Shown piece after piece: positions 34,007 to 43,085 of a stretch of DNA of 64,000 nucleotides. This DNA comes from Candidatus Gastranaerophilales bacterium. Lineage in GTDB: Bacteria > Cyanobacteriota > Vampirovibrionia > Gastranaerophilales > Gastranaerophilaceae. A program made the translations under genes and the position numbers. The DNA is taken from contig CALUPU010000008.1 in the NCBI GenBank assembly GCA_944322725.1, positions 1-64,000 of the forward strand, written 5' to 3'. Under the pieces are notes generated by a model that worked only from the letters and a program-made list of their open reading frames with translations, searched no databases and was not told where the DNA came from. Numbering within the stretch: the first letter of the stretch is position 1; each line of letters begins with the position of its first letter.

Positions 34007-34978
34007 ATGCTCTATTTTTATCACGGACAGGAAGATTACAATATCGAACTTGAACTTCAAAAACTCAGGTCAAAAGTTGTGGATAAATCTTTTGAATCAA
34101 CCAATTACCGCGTGTATGACAATCCTAAATTTCCTGAACTTATGGATGTTCTTCGCACGCCATCGTTGATGTTTGGCAATGTACTTGCCGTGATTAACTG
34201 TGAAAAATATTTTTTTGATACAAAGGGCAAAGTAAATTTTGACGACAAAGAATTAAAGCAGATAGAAGAAACACTTCAAACAATGCCGGAGTCGCTTCAT
34301 ATTGCTTTTGTATGCAGGATTGAGCGAGAAAGCACAAAAAAAATAGATACAAGAAGAAAAATTTTTAAAATCTTTTCAAAATATGCTTCCGTAACCGAGT
34401 TTCCGGAATTTAAGCCATATCAAAAAGAACTTGCCGCATGGATACAAAAACAGGTTAAGAAAAAAGACCTTATTATGTCATATGATACAGTTCAGTTTTT
34501 TATTGAACGTCTTGGCACAAACCTGCGTGTTATTGATAACGAACTCGAGAAATTAAAACTGGCTGTTTATCCTGAGAAAATGGTTAAAAAAGAGCATATA
34601 CAGAATATCTGTACTTCTACGGAAGATATTTTTGTCCTGACGGATTATATTCTAAAAGGGCAAAAGGATATGGCGCTTCTCGAGTTTAATAAACTCTGCA
34701 CAAACAAGCATTATCTTGAGATTCTGGCTGTTTTGCAGACTAATTTTTCCAGACTTGCAGCAATAAAAGTCGATTCTGTGGATAAGAATTCTTTTGAAAT
34801 TGCTTCCAAACATCGTATGAACGAGTTTATTGTAAAAAAACAGCTGGAAAAACTGCGTAATGTGCCAATGGACAGGATTATAAAAATAAGAAAAAATCTT
34901 CTGGAGGCTGAATACAGAGTAAAAACAGGCGAGATGGCTTTTTATGAACTGCCTGTAGAACTGGGGATTCTGGGGTAG
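34007..34978 (+). CDS. holA: DNA polymerase III delta subunit
   Basis: 323 aa, normal for HolA. It starts with LYFYHGQEDYNIE, the degenerate nucleotide-binding fold start of delta. LMFGNVLAVINCEKYF follows, then RLGTNLRVIDNELEKL, and the helical collar region (LAVLQTNFSRLAAIK). Delta opens the beta clamp within the clamp loader. The next gene, 2 bp away, encodes the delta-prime partner, an unusual but sensible pairing. Confidence 0.85.
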   Translation: MLYFYHGQEDYNIELELQKLRSKVVDKSFESTNYRVYDNPKFPELMDVLRTPSLMFGNVLAVINCEKYFFDTKGKVNFDDKELKQIEETLQTMPESLHIAFVCRIERESTKKIDTRRKIFKIFSKYASVTEFPEFKPYQKELAAWIQKQVKKKDLIMSYDTVQFFIERLGTNLRVIDNELEKLKLAVYPEKMVKKEHIQNICTSTEDIFVLTDYILKGQKDMALLEFNKLCTNKHYLEILAVLQTNFSRLAAIKVDSVDKNSFEIASKHRMNEFIVKKQLEKLRNVPMDRIIKIRKNLLEAEYRVKTGEMAFYELPVELGILG

Positions 34979-34980
34979 AT

Positions 34981-35925
34981 ATGTTTCATCCGGTATTAAA
35001 AAGAAAATTTGAATATTTTACAAACTATTTTGAAACTGCTTTCAAAAATGATAAACGCAGTTTTGCCCAGTCACTTGTGCTCTACGGACAGGATATAACC
35101 GCTCAGTATTATCTGGCAATGGAGATAGCAAGACAGCTTAACTGTATGAAAACAGGTGCACCTGACTGTGATTGTATCAACTGCAGCTGGATTCGCAGCA
35201 GCCAGCACCCTGCTGTTTTGACTATATCAAAAAACGATAACAAACCCTCTGATGACACATCAAGCAAGGTTATTTCTATTAAACAGACTCTTATGATAAA
35301 TAACAGTCTGATTAATTCCTCAGATTATTACAGGGTGTTTATTTTCACGGATTCTGACATCGGTGAAATGACGGAAATAGAAAAAAAGCATGCAGATGAG
35401 TTTTCTGATTTAAATTTTAAATTCCCGCAGGAAAACTGGATACCAAGACCGCTAAACAGAGATGTTCTTATTGAAGCTTCTGCAAATTCTTTGCTGAAAT
35501 CAATTGAAGAACCGCCGGAGCGCACTCTGTTTTTGTTTTTGACAGAGGATAAAGAAGATATTATTGAGACTATAATTTCTCGCTCTCAGAGTTTTTATAT
35601 ACCTGCATTTAACGCACAGCGCTATGATACGGAGTTTTTGACGGGAGTGATGGCAGATTATCCTGCAATCAAAAAAGTCAATGTGCTCAATACTGCAAAT
35701 GCTCTTATATCTGCAATGCAGGAAAAGAATTATAAACCCGAATATGTGCTTGACTGTATGGAGTTTTATCTGGCTGAGATGATAAAGCGAAATCTTGAGA
35801 ATAAAATACTCGTACAAAAAATTAGAAAAGACATTCTTTCTATTCAGCATTCAAAAAAACAGATAGAGGCATATATCAAGCCTCAGCTGGTATTTGAGGA
35901 TTTGTTGTTTAGCTTTGCAGGTTAA
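34981..35925 (+). CDS. holB: DNA polymerase III delta-prime subunit
   Basis: 314 aa. N-terminal AAA+ fold with a degenerate P-loop (LYGQDITAQ), zinc-ligand cysteines in CDCINCSW followed by QHPAV, and NSLLKSIEEPPERTLFLF plus ISRSQSF (sensor region), as in clamp-loader delta-prime. It is not an ATPase itself but is the rigid partner of tau/gamma and delta. The stop is 3 bp before the palindromic repeat element. Confidence 0.85.
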   Translation: MFHPVLKRKFEYFTNYFETAFKNDKRSFAQSLVLYGQDITAQYYLAMEIARQLNCMKTGAPDCDCINCSWIRSSQHPAVLTISKNDNKPSDDTSSKVISIKQTLMINNSLINSSDYYRVFIFTDSDIGEMTEIEKKHADEFSDLNFKFPQENWIPRPLNRDVLIEASANSLLKSIEEPPERTLFLFLTEDKEDIIETIISRSQSFYIPAFNAQRYDTEFLTGVMADYPAIKKVNVLNTANALISAMQEKNYKPEYVLDCMEFYLAEMIKRNLENKILVQKIRKDILSIQHSKKQIEAYIKPQLVFEDLLFSFAG

Positions 35926-35928
35926 TTT

Positions 35929-36042
35929 GTCCGAGAAAATTTCGTGATAACGAACGTGAACGAAATTTTCGAGTGGCTTATTGAAAAGGTGAACAATTGC
36001 TGGCTGCGGTGAGCCGGCAGCAATTGTGGCACTGGATTAATT
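35929..36042. repeat. Second copy of the nrdG palindromic element
   Basis: About 114 bp starting 3 bp behind the holB stop. It shares the flanks GTCCGA and GGATTAATT and both hairpins with 29208-29329. Stem 2 here is CAATTG (35994-35999) with CAATTG (36021-36026), replacing CAGGTG/CACCTG: two base pairs changed on both sides. CTGGCT/AGCCGG inside pairs with one wobble. Stem 1 is AAAATTTCGT/ACGAAATTTT. The small ACACAAC hairpin of the nrdG copy is missing. Confidence 0.85.
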
Positions 36043-36110
36043 GTTAAGAAGTGTTAAAAAATAGCAGTGCTTTATGCTTAAAAAGGCAATTATTTTCTTT
36101 GTAAATACTT

Positions 36111-36319
36111 TATATATATACGAGAGATAAAAAGAGAACAGACACTCGGTTAAACAACCGCCACATAACATATTAGAGATATTAGAGACTGATACAGATT
36201 TAAAACACATACTACTTACTTCATTTACTTCACACTTCACACACTTCACATTAGACGGGGAATGTAAAGCAATTTTCATTCCAACGGCTTAGTCAATTCC
36301 GATTAAGCCGTTTTTTTTT
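36111..36319 (+). ncRNA. Candidate small RNA A with terminator
   Basis: No ORF fits here. TATATATATA (36111-36120) can serve as a -10 box. The predicted ~195-nt RNA contains AGAGACT, an unpaired CU/CA-rich tract (36210-36250, repeated ACTTC and CACAC units), and a strong terminator: AACGGCTTAGTC (36283-36294) pairs with GATTAAGCCGTT (36301-36312), then T9. The same order of features (TACTTTATATATAT, AGAGACT, CU-rich tract, terminator, repeat) is found on the minus strand at 54150-54012. The CU-rich loop could bind Shine-Dalgarno sequences. Cyanobacterial Yfr1 also carries a CU/CA-rich unpaired motif, but no homology is claimed. Confidence 0.5.
36283..36319 (+). terminator. Strong terminator of candidate RNA A
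   Basis: Near-perfect 12-bp stem (AACGGCTTAGTC with GATTAAGCCGTT, one wobble) and nine T residues. There is no upstream CDS on this strand closer than holB, 360 bp away. Confidence 0.85.
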
Positions 36320-36529
36320 GCGGATTTGCCTTCTTTTCTTAGCGAGCTGAGGCGAGCTAAAGAAAATGGCGTCACGGAAAAACAAAAAAATAAGTTTTTC
36401 ACAATGATTAGTAAATAGTGACACAGTCGGATGAATCGAATCCGGTGAGTGAAAACCGAAGTGAGTAATTGCAGACGCGAAACGAACGGCAGGCTCGAGC
36501 GTGAAGAGAATCCAAGAAGCGGATTTGCC
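36320..36529. repeat. Noncoding repeat unit A bounded by GCGGATTTGCC
   Basis: Direct repeats GCGGATTTGCC at 36320-36330 and 36519-36529 enclose 188 bp. Inside are AAAATGGCGTCACG (36363-36376) and AAATAGTGAC (36413-36422), both also found in the same order on the minus strand of 53831-54011. The 36450-36529 part matches the repeat at 9667-9730. The open frames crossing it have no start signals. The remaining 36530-36655 stretch shows only the ribosome-binding site of the next gene. Confidence 0.7.
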
Positions 36530-36655
36530 AAAGGCTGACCGAGTATAACGAGGAAGTAATGTAAAGTTTTGTGAATCTCATGTCTGAAATATCTAAAGTT
36601 CTATCTCAAAACAACCGTATACATGTATACAGGGAAAACGTATCGGAGAATAATT

Positions 36656-38008
36656 ATGACAGGCTCAGTAAATTTTAATCCGTTTTTAAAGAATGTCCAG
36701 CAGGTTGAAACACCTGAACAACATAAACAACCTGCTGCCAAACCGCAGGTTGAGCAGGGTGGAATTATTTCAGGTGACTGGCAGGACGAAGAAAATTATG
36801 AAATCGCTATAGGCGAAGATAACGAGATTGTTGAAAAGTATGAAAATTTATACAATCAGGTAATTTATGCCAAAAATAAAGAATCCCTAAACGGTGAATC
36901 AATTTCTGATAAAGAAGCAAAGGATATAGAAACCGCACTTCGAAAATATCTTGAATTACAGTTTGAAAATGGTAATGAAGAGTTGTTAAGTCAATTGGTG
37001 CCTGGTTATAAGGGTATATATGCCAATATGACCTGTAGTTATTCTAGGGCTAAAGAGGATTCTGAGGCACGTAATACTTATATGGCGGCTGTAATGGACA
37101 GGATTGATCTCAATAAAGTCATTTACTTTGTATCCCGTGGGTTTGATGCACCTGACGGAGCAGATCTGTCATTGGGAAATGCAGATAATGAGCAGGATCC
37201 GTCAGTACCTTCCGTACCTTCTGTTCAAGACAACAACAACTCTCAAGGTAATATATTTGCAAACGGAGTCAACAATATAGGCGGAACTGTTAATATTTTT
37301 CAAAATCCTTCCCTAACACTCAATATTAATTCCGATAATAATACACAACCTCCTGCTGTGTCGGAACAACCTGTTACCATACCGGGGCTGGGTAAATATC
37401 AATCTGACCTTTCTGCAGCAGCAGAGGTTACATATGTTAATACACCTGAAGATTTGAAAAAAGTCTTAAAAAGAGAAATCAAAGATAAACAGGAACTTGA
37501 TATGCTTTGTTATGTAATTGATAAAGCAGTTTCAAATATCGATATAAAGGATTACACAAACATATTTGGAATAAGTAATGCGTACATGTCAGATGTAGTA
37601 CTTGAAGCAAAAACTTTGTTATACGAAATGTCCGATAAAATCCCTGATATAATAGTTGAGTCCGACAAAAATGCGGGAACGAATCAAAACCAAACATCAA
37701 ATGTACAAAATCAAAACAACAATAATGTATTAAACCCGCAGCAATCGCAGGAAGATAAAACATCCGATACCTCGTATTCGTTAATCAAATCTTTGGTCGA
37801 TGCATATGCAGCAAATCCGTCTGATGTAAGTATTTTAAATATTTTAAAAAACAGGATGGTAACAGAAAGCAGTGTTGAAAATCTTGCTGCAATAAATGCA
37901 ATAATACAGGAAATTCAAAATCTTGTTCAAAATCCGCCTGAATCTTATACACAGATGGAATTGCAAATGAATGAGTTAATTGAACAACTAAAAAATGCTC
38001 TGGGTTAA
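36656..38008 (+). CDS. Asn/Gln-rich hypothetical protein
   Basis: 450 aa from ATG 36656 (GGAG 8 nt upstream). Low-complexity N- and Q-rich linkers (residues about 180-235 and 330-375) separate three helical segments; no signal peptide, membrane helix or known motif. The Gln/Pro-rich N-terminus (PEQHKQPAAKPQVE) and linker design recall export-apparatus or hook-length proteins, but there is no specific evidence. Followed by a terminator, it forms a single-gene unit. Function unknown. Confidence 0.6.
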   Translation: MTGSVNFNPFLKNVQQVETPEQHKQPAAKPQVEQGGIISGDWQDEENYEIAIGEDNEIVEKYENLYNQVIYAKNKESLNGESISDKEAKDIETALRKYLELQFENGNEELLSQLVPGYKGIYANMTCSYSRAKEDSEARNTYMAAVMDRIDLNKVIYFVSRGFDAPDGADLSLGNADNEQDPSVPSVPSVQDNNNSQGNIFANGVNNIGGTVNIFQNPSLTLNINSDNNTQPPAVSEQPVTIPGLGKYQSDLSAAAEVTYVNTPEDLKKVLKREIKDKQELDMLCYVIDKAVSNIDIKDYTNIFGISNAYMSDVVLEAKTLLYEMSDKIPDIIVESDKNAGTNQNQTSNVQNQNNNNVLNPQQSQEDKTSDTSYSLIKSLVDAYAANPSDVSILNILKNRMVTESSVENLAAINAIIQEIQNLVQNPPESYTQMELQMNELIEQLKNALG

Positions 38009-38049
38009 ATCAAATACAAAAATGTACACTTAATATTGTAACAAACTGT

Positions 38050-38078
38050 ACACCATGACTGCATTGTCATGGTGTTTT
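38050..38078 (+). terminator. Terminator after the Asn/Gln-rich gene
   Basis: ACACCATGAC / GTCATGGTGT, a perfect 10-bp stem with a 6-nt loop and T-run. The nrdJ promoter region follows (TTATACAATATT). Confidence 0.85.
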
Positions 38079-38129
38079 GTTATACAATATTTTTAATAGA
38101 TAGTTATTAGATTTGGGGAGAAATAAAAA

Positions 38130-40130
38130 GTGGACTGCACGGAAGAAAAACTTAATTTATCACAAAATGCCATCAAAGTTTTGGAGAAAAGATACTTAAA
38201 AAGGGATGCTCAGGGCAAACCTACAGAAAGACCCGAAGATTTGTTTATGAGGGTTGCATCTACTCTTGCTGCTGCCGATAAAAAATTCGGTTCTACACAG
38301 GAAGAAGTGGACAAAACTACAAAAGAATTTTACAGCTTTATAACAAACCGTTATTTTATGCCGAACTCACCTACATTGATGAACGCAGGAAGAGAACTCG
38401 GACAATTGGCAGCATGTTTTGTACTGCCTGTAGAAGACTCGCTTGAAGGTATTTTTGAAACTGTAAAAAATACAGCTCTTATTCACAAATCTGGCGGCGG
38501 TACAGGTTTTTCTTTCTCTAGATTGAGACCGAAAAATGATGTTGTCCGCTCTACAATGGGTGTTTCATCAGGCCCCGTAAGCTTTATGGAAGTGTTTAAT
38601 GCTGCAACCGAAGCTGTTAAGCAGGGCGGCACAAGACGCGGTGCTAACATGGGGATTTTGAGAATCGACCACCCCGATATTTTAGACTTTATCAACTGCA
38701 AATCAGATAACTTTAAACTTAACAACTTTAACATCTCTGTTGCTGTTACAGACAAGTTTATGGAAGCCCTAAAAGCAGGTACTGACTATGAATTGATTCA
38801 CCCCAGAACAAAACAGCCTGTCGGCAAATTAAGCGCAAAAGCTGTATTTGACCTTATTGTTGATGGTGCATGGAAAAACGGTGAACCCGGTATTGTATTC
38901 ATTGACAAAATGAACTATGACAACCCGACACCGCTTATCGGTGATATTGAATCAACAAACCCATGCGGTGAAGTTCCTCTTCTTCCATACGAAGCATGCA
39001 ACCTCGGTTCTATCAACCTCGGACTTATGCTTAAAGGTTCAAAAGGGAACTACAGTGTTGACTGGGATAAACTGGCAGAAACTACAAAAACTGCTATTCA
39101 CTTCTTAGACAACGTAATTGCAATCAACAATTATCCGCTGCCTCAGATTTCAGATATGGTTCAAAATAACCGTAAAATCGGTCTCGGTGTAATGGGCTGG
39201 GCTGATATGCTTATGAAAATGGGTATTGCATACAACTCTGAAGAAGGGACAAAACTTGCTTCTCAGGTTATGGAATTCATTGATTACCAGTCTAAAGTTA
39301 AATCAATAGAGCTTTCTAAAGAAAGAGGCAGATTCGGAAACTTTAAAGGCAGTGTTTATGATGGTGCTTTTAAAGACGGTAAACCTTTCTTAACATACAA
39401 ATATGCAGGCAAATCAGCAGGCATAATTACAGATGAAATGTGGGCTGACCTTGACGCACAGATTGCAAAATACGGTATCAGAAACGCAACAACAACTTGT
39501 ATTGCGCCGACCGGTACAATCTCTATGATTGCAAGTGCGTCAGGCGGTGTTGAGCCTCTGTTCGGTCTTGTATTTATCCGTGACGTAATGGATGGTACAA
39601 TAATGATGGAAATCAATCCCATCTTTGAAGAATATGCAAAAGACCACGGTTTTTATTCAGATGAGTTGATGAAGAAAATTTCAATAGATGGTACAGCAGC
39701 ACATTGCAGCGAAGTACCTGAAGAAGCCAAGAAAATTTTTGTGGCAGCACATGATGTTTCTCCTTACTGGCACGTTAAAATGCAGGCTGCATTCCAGCTT
39801 CATACAGACAATGCTGTTTCTAAGACAGTTAACTTTGAAGAAAATGCTACAAGACAGGATGTTGCGGATTCTTATTTGTTAGCTTATGAAAACAATCTTA
39901 AGGGTATTACAGTTTATCGTAACAACTCAAGACAATTCCAGCCAATGAACCTTGAGAAAAAAGATGACAAGAAAATGCCTGAAATCAAAGCAGTAGATGA
40001 ACCTAAAGCTGAACTGCCCGAAGCACAGCACACAGGCGAAGAACATAAATGTCCCGAATGCGGTGCGGTTCTCGGTTACGGTGAAGGCTGCTTCATCTGC
40101 TTGAACTGCGGATATTCCGGTTGTTCATAA
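38130..40130 (+). CDS. nrdJ: Adenosylcobalamin-dependent (class II) ribonucleotide reductase
   Basis: 666 aa from GTG 38130 (GGGGAG upstream). Core blocks: PNSPTLMNAGRELGQLAACFVLPV, GGGTGFSFSRLRP, NPCGEVPLLPYEACNLGSINL (active-site cysteines and Glu), CIAPTGTISMIASASGGVEP. The C-terminus has a redox or zinc-type CPECG ... CLNCG pair (residues about 640-660). It reduces ribonucleotides using B12, with or without oxygen. It has no B12 riboswitch, unlike nrdDG. Confidence 0.95.
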   Translation: MDCTEEKLNLSQNAIKVLEKRYLKRDAQGKPTERPEDLFMRVASTLAAADKKFGSTQEEVDKTTKEFYSFITNRYFMPNSPTLMNAGRELGQLAACFVLPVEDSLEGIFETVKNTALIHKSGGGTGFSFSRLRPKNDVVRSTMGVSSGPVSFMEVFNAATEAVKQGGTRRGANMGILRIDHPDILDFINCKSDNFKLNNFNISVAVTDKFMEALKAGTDYELIHPRTKQPVGKLSAKAVFDLIVDGAWKNGEPGIVFIDKMNYDNPTPLIGDIESTNPCGEVPLLPYEACNLGSINLGLMLKGSKGNYSVDWDKLAETTKTAIHFLDNVIAINNYPLPQISDMVQNNRKIGLGVMGWADMLMKMGIAYNSEEGTKLASQVMEFIDYQSKVKSIELSKERGRFGNFKGSVYDGAFKDGKPFLTYKYAGKSAGIITDEMWADLDAQIAKYGIRNATTTCIAPTGTISMIASASGGVEPLFGLVFIRDVMDGTIMMEINPIFEEYAKDHGFYSDELMKKISIDGTAAHCSEVPEEAKKIFVAAHDVSPYWHVKMQAAFQLHTDNAVSKTVNFEENATRQDVADSYLLAYENNLKGITVYRNNSRQFQPMNLEKKDDKKMPEIKAVDEPKAELPEAQHTGEEHKCPECGAVLGYGEGCFICLNCGYSGCS

Positions 40131-40171
40131 AAAACGTAAGCCGAAGTATATCGTGTAAAATTTCATTAAAG

Positions 40172-40202
40172 CCCTCTTGTAATTTTTGCAGGAGGGTTTT
40201 TT
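40172..40202 (+). terminator. Terminator after nrdJ
   Basis: CCCTCTTG / CAGGAGGG stem (one wobble) followed by T6, 40 bp behind the nrdJ stop. The GGAGGG of the right arm also sits 16 nt before the next ATG and could not serve as a ribosome-binding site while folded. Confidence 0.75.
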
Positions 40203-40212
40203 AATTATTAAT

Positions 40213-41088
40213 ATGCCACATATTAGTAAAATTATTACAAAAATTGCATCATCGAAACTCACAAAAGCAGCAAAAAAATCTGCCTTGCGAATGGAACAAT
40301 ATAAAGACGAAAATCTTTTTCAGTCTTCTATGCTTCGTGAACTTATGACTGACAGGTTTGAATATAAAGGCAGCAGACTTGATACAATTCTTGTAAAGAA
40401 TCGAGAAACTGGTCATCCCGTAAAACTTCAGGTAAAAGTTAAACAGGAACCATACCTTTCTCCGGAGAGACATATGCTCAGAGAGCTTTATGAACTTGTG
40501 GATACAGACGCTAAATGTGTTGTCGGAGAAAAAGACTTTTATCTTAAAAGGTTTAAAGATGGGACATATAAAATGTTCCAAGGTCATATGAATAATTATA
40601 ATCCTGATTACGCAGGAGTAGGTATCAGGTTAGACCAGATGCAGATAGAAAGAGCACTGTCTCTGGGCATTGATTATATACCAAGAACCTCTTTTCCGGG
40701 TGCAATTATATATCACACAAAAATGGGCTTTTTGCCTGTTGAAAAATCGCTTGACGAGGTAAAAAAATTTAAACAGGTGAAAGATTTTTTAGAAGAGGAT
40801 TTGAAAACTTTAAGTATTCTTGATGATATTTCTTTTTCTTATTTCAAACCTTTTATTACAAATAAAGAAGACAAATTTTATATAGATTTGAATAAAACAA
40901 AAGCACTAGCAAGCTATGCAAAAAGCAGGGATATTCTTGCAAAGTCCGGACATCACCGTATATTGAATATGAATAAAGACTGTGTGTATATGGCATTGCA
41001 AGGCAAAGAACTTGAACAGTGGAGAGAAATTTTAAAATCTCATCCTATACTTTCAAAATTGAGTTGTGTTTTTAATAATATTTTTTAA
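40213..41088 (+). CDS. Hypothetical protein with GNAT-like C-terminal motif
   Basis: 291 aa from ATG 40213. The start upstream (40186, TTG) would lie within the terminator hairpin. The middle contains [27 protein letters not shown], where A-x-x-YH-x-KMGF recalls the end of GNAT acetyltransferase folds. N-terminal helices are Lys-rich. There is no signal peptide. It ends 4 bp into the convergent ruvB stop region. I do not recognise the family and the acetyltransferase idea is tentative. Confidence 0.55.
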   Translation: MPHISKIITKIASSKLTKAAKKSALRMEQYKDENLFQSSMLRELMTDRFEYKGSRLDTILVKNRETGHPVKLQVKVKQEPYLSPERHMLRELYELVDTDAKCVVGEKDFYLKRFKDGTYKMFQGHMNNYNPDYAGVGIRLDQMQIERALSLGIDYIPRTSFPGAIIYHTKMGFLPVEKSLDEVKKFKQVKDFLEEDLKTLSILDDISFSYFKPFITNKEDKFYIDLNKTKALASYAKSRDILAKSGHHRILNMNKDCVYMALQGKELEQWREILKSHPILSKLSCVFNNIF

Positions 41089-42164
41089 AAAAGAGATTGC
41101 TGACCTGAATCCGGCGGAAGTTTGTACCCTAGCACCCTGTAGCCTTCGGGTGAAATCTTTCTGCCTCGGGGGGTTCTTTGTATAATCCCTTCCTGTAAAA
41201 GATAAGGCTCATAGACATCTTCTATTGTGCGGGCATCTTCCCCGAGTGCTGCGGCAAGAGTTTCTAAGCCTACAGGACCTCCATCGTATTTTTCGATTAT
41301 GAGTTTTAAAAGCGCTTTGTCTGTGTTATCAAGACCATTATCATCTATGTGCAGTGTATTTAATGCGTCTATTGCAACTTCACGTGTAATTTTTCCGTCA
41401 GCTTTTACAAGTGCATAGTCTGCAACTCGTTTTACAAGGCGGTTTGCTATACGCGGTGTACCTCTGGAACGGCCTGCGATAATCTGTGCTCCTTCTTTAT
41501 CAATCCCGATTTCCAGTATTTTTGAAGTCCTTGATACAACAGAGGAAAGTTCTTCCGGTGTATAGAACTGCAGACGATGGATTATTCCGAAACGGTCTCT
41601 TAACGGGCCTGACAACTCTCCTGCTTTTGTGGTTGCACCAATCAGGGTGAACTTTGGCAAAGGTACGCGAAGGGTCTTTACTGTCTGGGCTTTTCCTGTT
41701 GTCATGTCAAGAAAAAAGTCCTCCATTGCAGGGTACAGGATTTCTTCCGTTACTTTGTTTAGACGGTGTATTTCGTCAATAAAGAGGATATCGCCGTTTT
41801 TGAGCGACATCAGTATGCCGATGATATCTCTCGGGCGTTCCAGTGCAGGTGCAGAGGTTATTTTTATGTTTGCCTCAAGTTCGTTTGCAATAACAGACGC
41901 TAATGTTGTTTTACCCAGCCCAGGCGGACCGTAAAAAAGCAGGTGGTCAAGCTGTTTGTTTCTTTTTTTGGCCGCTTCGATTGAAATTTTGAGCGTGTTT
42001 TTAAGGGCGCTCTGACCTATGTATTCGTCCAGCTTTTTAGGGCGTATGTTGTTTTCAAAAGATTTATCAAAAGCGATTTCTTTTGTTTCAAGGTTATCGC
42101 TTTTTGCTTTTTTGTTTATATCGAGGGGCTTTTGCCTGTTGTCGTCATCCGAGATAATTGCCAC
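41085..42164 (-). CDS. ruvB: Holliday junction branch-migration ATPase RuvB
   Basis: 359 aa. Walker [14 protein letters not shown], Walker B FIDEIHRL, sensor [18 protein letters not shown] (arginine finger region), and a C-terminal winged helix ([30 protein letters not shown]). It forms the hexameric motor with RuvA. Start GTG 42164 has AAGGAC upstream. An N-terminal extension of about 30 Lys/Asp-rich residues precedes the usual [11 protein letters not shown] start. It is divergent from kdsB. Confidence 0.96.
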   Translation of the reverse strand: MAIISDDDNRQKPLDINKKAKSDNLETKEIAFDKSFENNIRPKKLDEYIGQSALKNTLKISIEAAKKRNKQLDHLLFYGPPGLGKTTLASVIANELEANIKITSAPALERPRDIIGILMSLKNGDILFIDEIHRLNKVTEEILYPAMEDFFLDMTTGKAQTVKTLRVPLPKFTLIGATTKAGELSGPLRDRFGIIHRLQFYTPEELSSVVSRTSKILEIGIDKEGAQIIAGRSRGTPRIANRLVKRVADYALVKADGKITREVAIDALNTLHIDDNGLDNTDKALLKLIIEKYDGGPVGLETLAAALGEDARTIEDVYEPYLLQEGIIQRTPRGRKISPEGYRVLGYKLPPDSGQQSLF

Positions 42165-42246
42165 GGTTTGTCCTTATTATATTTGTCGACAGAAATTTGT
42201 AATATAATTATAGCAGAACTTAATATAAATAACGAAGGTGATAATT

Positions 42247-42975
42247 ATGTCAAAAACAGCAATCATTATTCCGTCACGCTATGCGTCTACAAGACTCCAT
42301 GCAAAACCGCTCATAGAGGTTGAAGGCAAACCCATAATCCAATGGGTGTATGAAAAAGCTTCTGCTGTAAAACAGGCGGATGAGGTGATTGTTGCAACTG
42401 ACCACGAAGAAATCTATAACTGCGTAAAGAGTTTTGGCGGTACGGTTGAAATGACCCGTGCTGACCATAAATGCGGGTCGGACAGGATTGCCGAGGTTGC
42501 CTCACGCCACCCTGAAATGGAGTACATTGTGAACCTTCAGGGCGATGAACCGATGATTACGCCTGAAAGTATCGACAGCGTAATAACAGCGCTAAAAACA
42601 GGGGAAAATGCTGATATTGCAACGCTTTTAAGAGTGATTGAGGACAAGGACGAAGTCGAAAACCCTAACCTTGTAAAATGCGTTATCGACAATAATAATT
42701 TTGCGCTTTATTTTTCACGTTCCAAAATACCTTACGAAAGAAACTTTGGCGAAGCTGTATTCTACGGTCATATTGGTCTTTACGGCTACAAAAGAGAAGC
42801 TCTGTTTAAAATGACAGCTTTGAATCAGACAATGCTTGAAAAAGCAGAGAGCCTCGAGCAGTTAAGAGCGCTCCAGTCAGGCATGAAAATTATCACTTCA
42901 GTGGTAAACTTTAAACCCATCGGTATTGATACAAAAGAAGATGTGGAAGAGTTTAAAAAAGCTTTAACAAAATAA
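42247..42975 (+). CDS. kdsB: 3-deoxy-manno-octulosonate cytidylyltransferase
   Basis: 242 aa from ATG 42247 (GAAGG upstream). IIPSRYASTRLHAKPL is the CTP-binding signature, followed by VATDHEEI, CGSDRIAEV and NLQGDEPMI. It activates Kdo as CMP-Kdo for LPS core. Together with rfaE1/E2 it supports a Kdo-heptose LPS. It is single, with ruvB divergent. Confidence 0.95.
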   Translation: MSKTAIIIPSRYASTRLHAKPLIEVEGKPIIQWVYEKASAVKQADEVIVATDHEEIYNCVKSFGGTVEMTRADHKCGSDRIAEVASRHPEMEYIVNLQGDEPMITPESIDSVITALKTGENADIATLLRVIEDKDEVENPNLVKCVIDNNNFALYFSRSKIPYERNFGEAVFYGHIGLYGYKREALFKMTALNQTMLEKAESLEQLRALQSGMKIITSVVNFKPIGIDTKEDVEEFKKALTK

Positions 42976-43085
42976 ATCCACCGAACAAATGATGTGACGA
43001 AACCTCCTAAACACTAAGATTACTATAGGGGAAGTTGTAGGGATATTATAACTTTATGCACCCCGTCTGATTAGGGGAAATCACA

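Noticed and set aside
36037-36531. Two minus-strand ORFs of 80 aa in the noncoding island
   Set aside because: They cover the small-RNA terminator and repeats and have no ribosome-binding site or protein-like composition.
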